A stretch of 9,120 nucleotides of DNA from an uncultured Lachnospiraceae bacterium (GTDB taxonomy: Bacteria > Bacillota > Clostridia > Lachnospirales > Lachnospiraceae): contig CAMOVS010000029.1 of assembly GCA_946627575.1 (NCBI GenBank), positions 1 through 9,120 on the forward strand, in the 5' to 3' direction. Under the pieces are notes generated by a model. The model saw only the letters and a list, made by a program, of their open reading frames with translations. It had not been told where the DNA came from and searched no databases. Position numbers and translations under genes: made by a program. Every line of letters starts with the position of its first letter. Position 1 is the stretch's first letter. Shown here in pieces: positions 7,354 through 9,120 of this stretch.

Positions 7354-8406
7354 ATGTCCGAGAGAATATATGGTATCGATATGGGAACCAATTCGATCAA
7401 GATCTATCAGAAGGAGACCGGTGTGGTATTCCATCAGAAGAATATGATCGCTATCGTGAATAAGAAGGAAGCCCTGGCTATTGGTGATGAAGCGTATTCC
7501 ATGTATGAGAAGGCGCCGAAGAATATCCAGGTTAAACAGCCCATCGTCTATGGTGTCATAGCGGATTTTACGGCTATGCAGACCATGATCGAGATCATTT
7601 TCAAGGGCGGGCGCCGGGCCAGAAATGTTATGAACGGTCTGGAGTCTTTATCCGTGAACAGCAATTCCGAATTCTATATCGCGGTACCGTCGGATGTGAC
7701 CGAGGTGGAGAAGAGAGCCTTCTATGACCTGATCGCCAGCTCTTCCCTAAGAACCAAGAAGGTTCATCTGGTGGATAAGCCCATCGCGGATGCCCTCGGT
7801 GCCGGACTGGATGTGATGGATGCCACCGGCCGCCTGATTGTAAATATTGGATCCGATACCACCGAGATCAGCCTGATCAGCCTGGGAGGTATCGTTCAGA
7901 GCCGCCTTCTCAAGGTGGGAGGGACCAAATTTGACGAGGCCATCCAGCAGGCGGTAAAGAAGAAGCACAATCTGGTCATCGGCATGAAGAGTGCTGAAAG
8001 GCTTAAGGTGCAGCTTGCCACCGGCATTAAGGAGGACGAAGAGCGGACAGCCGATGTCATGGGACGGAACCTGATCACCGGCCTTCCTAACAGGGTCACG
8101 GTAACCAACCACCTGATCTTTGAGGCTATGGAGGAAAGCATGTCCTCCATCGTGGATGCCGTAAAGTTCATCCTGGAGAAGACGCCGCCGGAACTGTCTA
8201 TGGATATTATGCATGACGGAGTCTGCGTCACAGGCGCATCCTCCTACGTAAAGAATCTGGATCAGCTGATCCAGCAGGAAACCGGCCTGAAGATTATGAA
8301 AATGGATGAGCCGGAGCTGACCGTTGTGAAGGGACTGGGCATGATTATGGAGAACCCGGCCTACGAGAGACTGGCGAATGCTTTGCAGGAGTCCAGTTAC
8401 CAATAG
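7354..8406 (+). CDS. mreB: rod-shape-determining actin homologue MreB (divergent)
   Basis: MreB polymerises on the inner face of the membrane and organises lateral cell-wall synthesis with MreC, MreD, RodA and PBP2. The 350 residues from ATG 7354 fit the family. Landmarks are phosphate-1 GIDMGTNSIKIY (7-18), GVIADF, VPSDVTEVEKRAF (keeping the Glu implicated in ATP hydrolysis), ISLGGIV, GGTKFDEAI, GRNLITGLP and LEKTPPELSMDIM. Two nucleotide-site motifs are unusual: phosphate-2 reads VNIGSDTTEIS (N164 in place of the common Asp, and SD in place of GG), and the adenosine motif reads VTGASS (292-297) instead of TGGGA. The gene still looks intact and well translated, so it is probably functional; I recall partly similar GYDTTE-type motifs in clostridial MreB proteins. 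It may be the main MreB or one of several paralogues (Mbl/MreBH type). It is 130 nt after radC and 13 nt before mreC. Confidence 0.92.
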   Translation: MSERIYGIDMGTNSIKIYQKETGVVFHQKNMIAIVNKKEALAIGDEAYSMYEKAPKNIQVKQPIVYGVIADFTAMQTMIEIIFKGGRRARNVMNGLESLSVNSNSEFYIAVPSDVTEVEKRAFYDLIASSSLRTKKVHLVDKPIADALGAGLDVMDATGRLIVNIGSDTTEISLISLGGIVQSRLLKVGGTKFDEAIQQAVKKKHNLVIGMKSAERLKVQLATGIKEDEERTADVMGRNLITGLPNRVTVTNHLIFEAMEESMSSIVDAVKFILEKTPPELSMDIMHDGVCVTGASSYVKNLDQLIQQETGLKIMKMDEPELTVVKGLGMIMENPAYERLANALQESSYQ

Positions 8407-8419
8407 TTGAGGACAGCCT

Positions 8420-9120
8420 ATGAACAGTCGACATCGTTTTGAGATTTCGCCGAGAATACTTTTGATAATACTGACGGTGGTCTGCATGCTTCTCCTGACG
8501 GTAAGCGCCCTGTTTTCAAAGCTGACCAGACCCTTTGCCTATGTGACCGGTATGGTGATCGTGCCTATGCAGAGCGGGATTAACCGGGTAGGCAGCTTCT
8601 TTGGGGACAAGCTGGGCAATTTCAGAACCATGCATGAGCTGTCGGAGGAAAATGAACGACTTAAGGAGAAGGTGAAAGAGCTCACGGAGAAGAACCAGAG
8701 CCTGGCTTCCGGCCAGGATGAGCTGGAGAAGCTGCAGAAGCTCTATGAGCTGGATTCCGAGTACAAGGATTACAAGAAGGTGGGCGCCAGAGTGATCAGC
8801 CGCGGCGGCGGTAACTGGTATGAAACCTTTATCATCAATAAGGGATCTGCCGACGGAATTAAAGTCGATATGAATGTCATCGCCGATGAAGGCCTTGTAG
8901 GCATCGTGATCGAGACCGGAAGAAATTACGCCAAAGTTCGTCCGATCGTGGATGACAACAGCAATGTCAGCGCCAGGGCTGAAGTGTCGGAGGACACCTG
9001 TGTCGTTAAGGGAAACAGCGAAAAGATCCGCAAGGACGGCGCTATAGATGTGGTTTACATCAGCAAGGATGCGGAGATGACCAACGGAGAGATGCTGATG
9101 ACGTCCCATATCAGTTCCAA
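8420..9120 (+). CDS. mreC: rod-shape-determining protein MreC (3' end outside window)
   Basis: MreC is a bitopic membrane protein that links MreB filaments to the extracytoplasmic wall-synthesis complex and activates PBP2-RodA. The frame is open from ATG 8420 to the window end (233 complete codons, no stop). It begins MNSRHRFEISPRI, followed by one membrane segment (about residues 13-31, ILLIILTVVCMLLLTVSAL), an amphipathic region, a heptad-like coiled coil (about 71-118, LSEENERLKEKVKELTEK and ELEKLQKLYEL), then the beta-rich MreC domain: VGARVISRGGGNWYETFIINKGSADGIKVDM and GLVGIVIETGRNYAKVRPIVDDNSNVSA. About 40-70 residues should be missing beyond the edge. GAGGA at 8409-8413 lies 6 nt before ATG, and the mreB stop is 13 nt upstream, so it is co-transcribed with mreB. 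mreD would be expected next. Confidence 0.95.
   Translation, partial: MNSRHRFEISPRILLIILTVVCMLLLTVSALFSKLTRPFAYVTGMVIVPMQSGINRVGSFFGDKLGNFRTMHELSEENERLKEKVKELTEKNQSLASGQDELEKLQKLYELDSEYKDYKKVGARVISRGGGNWYETFIINKGSADGIKVDMNVIADEGLVGIVIETGRNYAKVRPIVDDNSNVSARAEVSEDTCVVKGNSEKIRKDGAIDVVYISKDAEMTNGEMLMTSHISS

Noticed and set aside
1..9120. Search for mobile elements, CRISPR repeats, tRNA or rRNA genes, toxin-antitoxin or defence genes
   Set aside because: The window is nearly filled with recognised housekeeping genes; no transposase, terminal repeats, regularly spaced repeats or RNA-gene signatures were seen.

Overview
This is an ordinary chromosomal housekeeping stretch from a Gram-positive (Firmicutes) bacterium, most likely a clostridium of the Lachnospiraceae type. 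The reasons are a MutL with endonuclease motifs (the methylation-independent type of mismatch repair), purine-rich Shine-Dalgarno sites, a YnbB-type PLP enzyme beside miaA, and a radC-mreB-mreC order like that of Bacillus subtilis. Base composition looks moderate, around half G+C by eye. The family assignment is inference and a species cannot be named from this window.

All seven genes are on the + strand. The left block (1-4845) is mutS (5' end outside the window), mutL and miaA. mutS and mutL are 11 nt apart and mutL and miaA overlap by 4 nt, so they almost certainly share a transcript. A PLP-dependent enzyme of the methionine gamma-lyase/'aluminium resistance' family follows after about 40 nt with no convincing promoter or terminator between, so it is probably the last gene of that operon.

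The only gene-free stretch of note lies at 6229-6524. It holds a good sigma-A-type promoter with an extended -10, a small palindrome just upstream of it, and a long radC leader containing an inverted repeat. The right block is radC, mreB and mreC (cut off by the window end). radC and mreB are 130 nt apart with no clear promoter or terminator; mreB and mreC are 13 nt apart.

Functionally the window joins mismatch repair (MutS finds the mismatch, MutL nicks the strand), tRNA modification (MiaA isopentenylates A37), a PLP enzyme of uncertain substrate, the JAMM-fold protein RadC, and the elongation machinery for the cell wall (MreB filament, MreC scaffold). I found no mobile element, CRISPR array, RNA gene or defence system, and nothing that amounts to a new biological system. 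The most interesting points are altered ATP-site motifs in MreB and the structured leader in front of radC.
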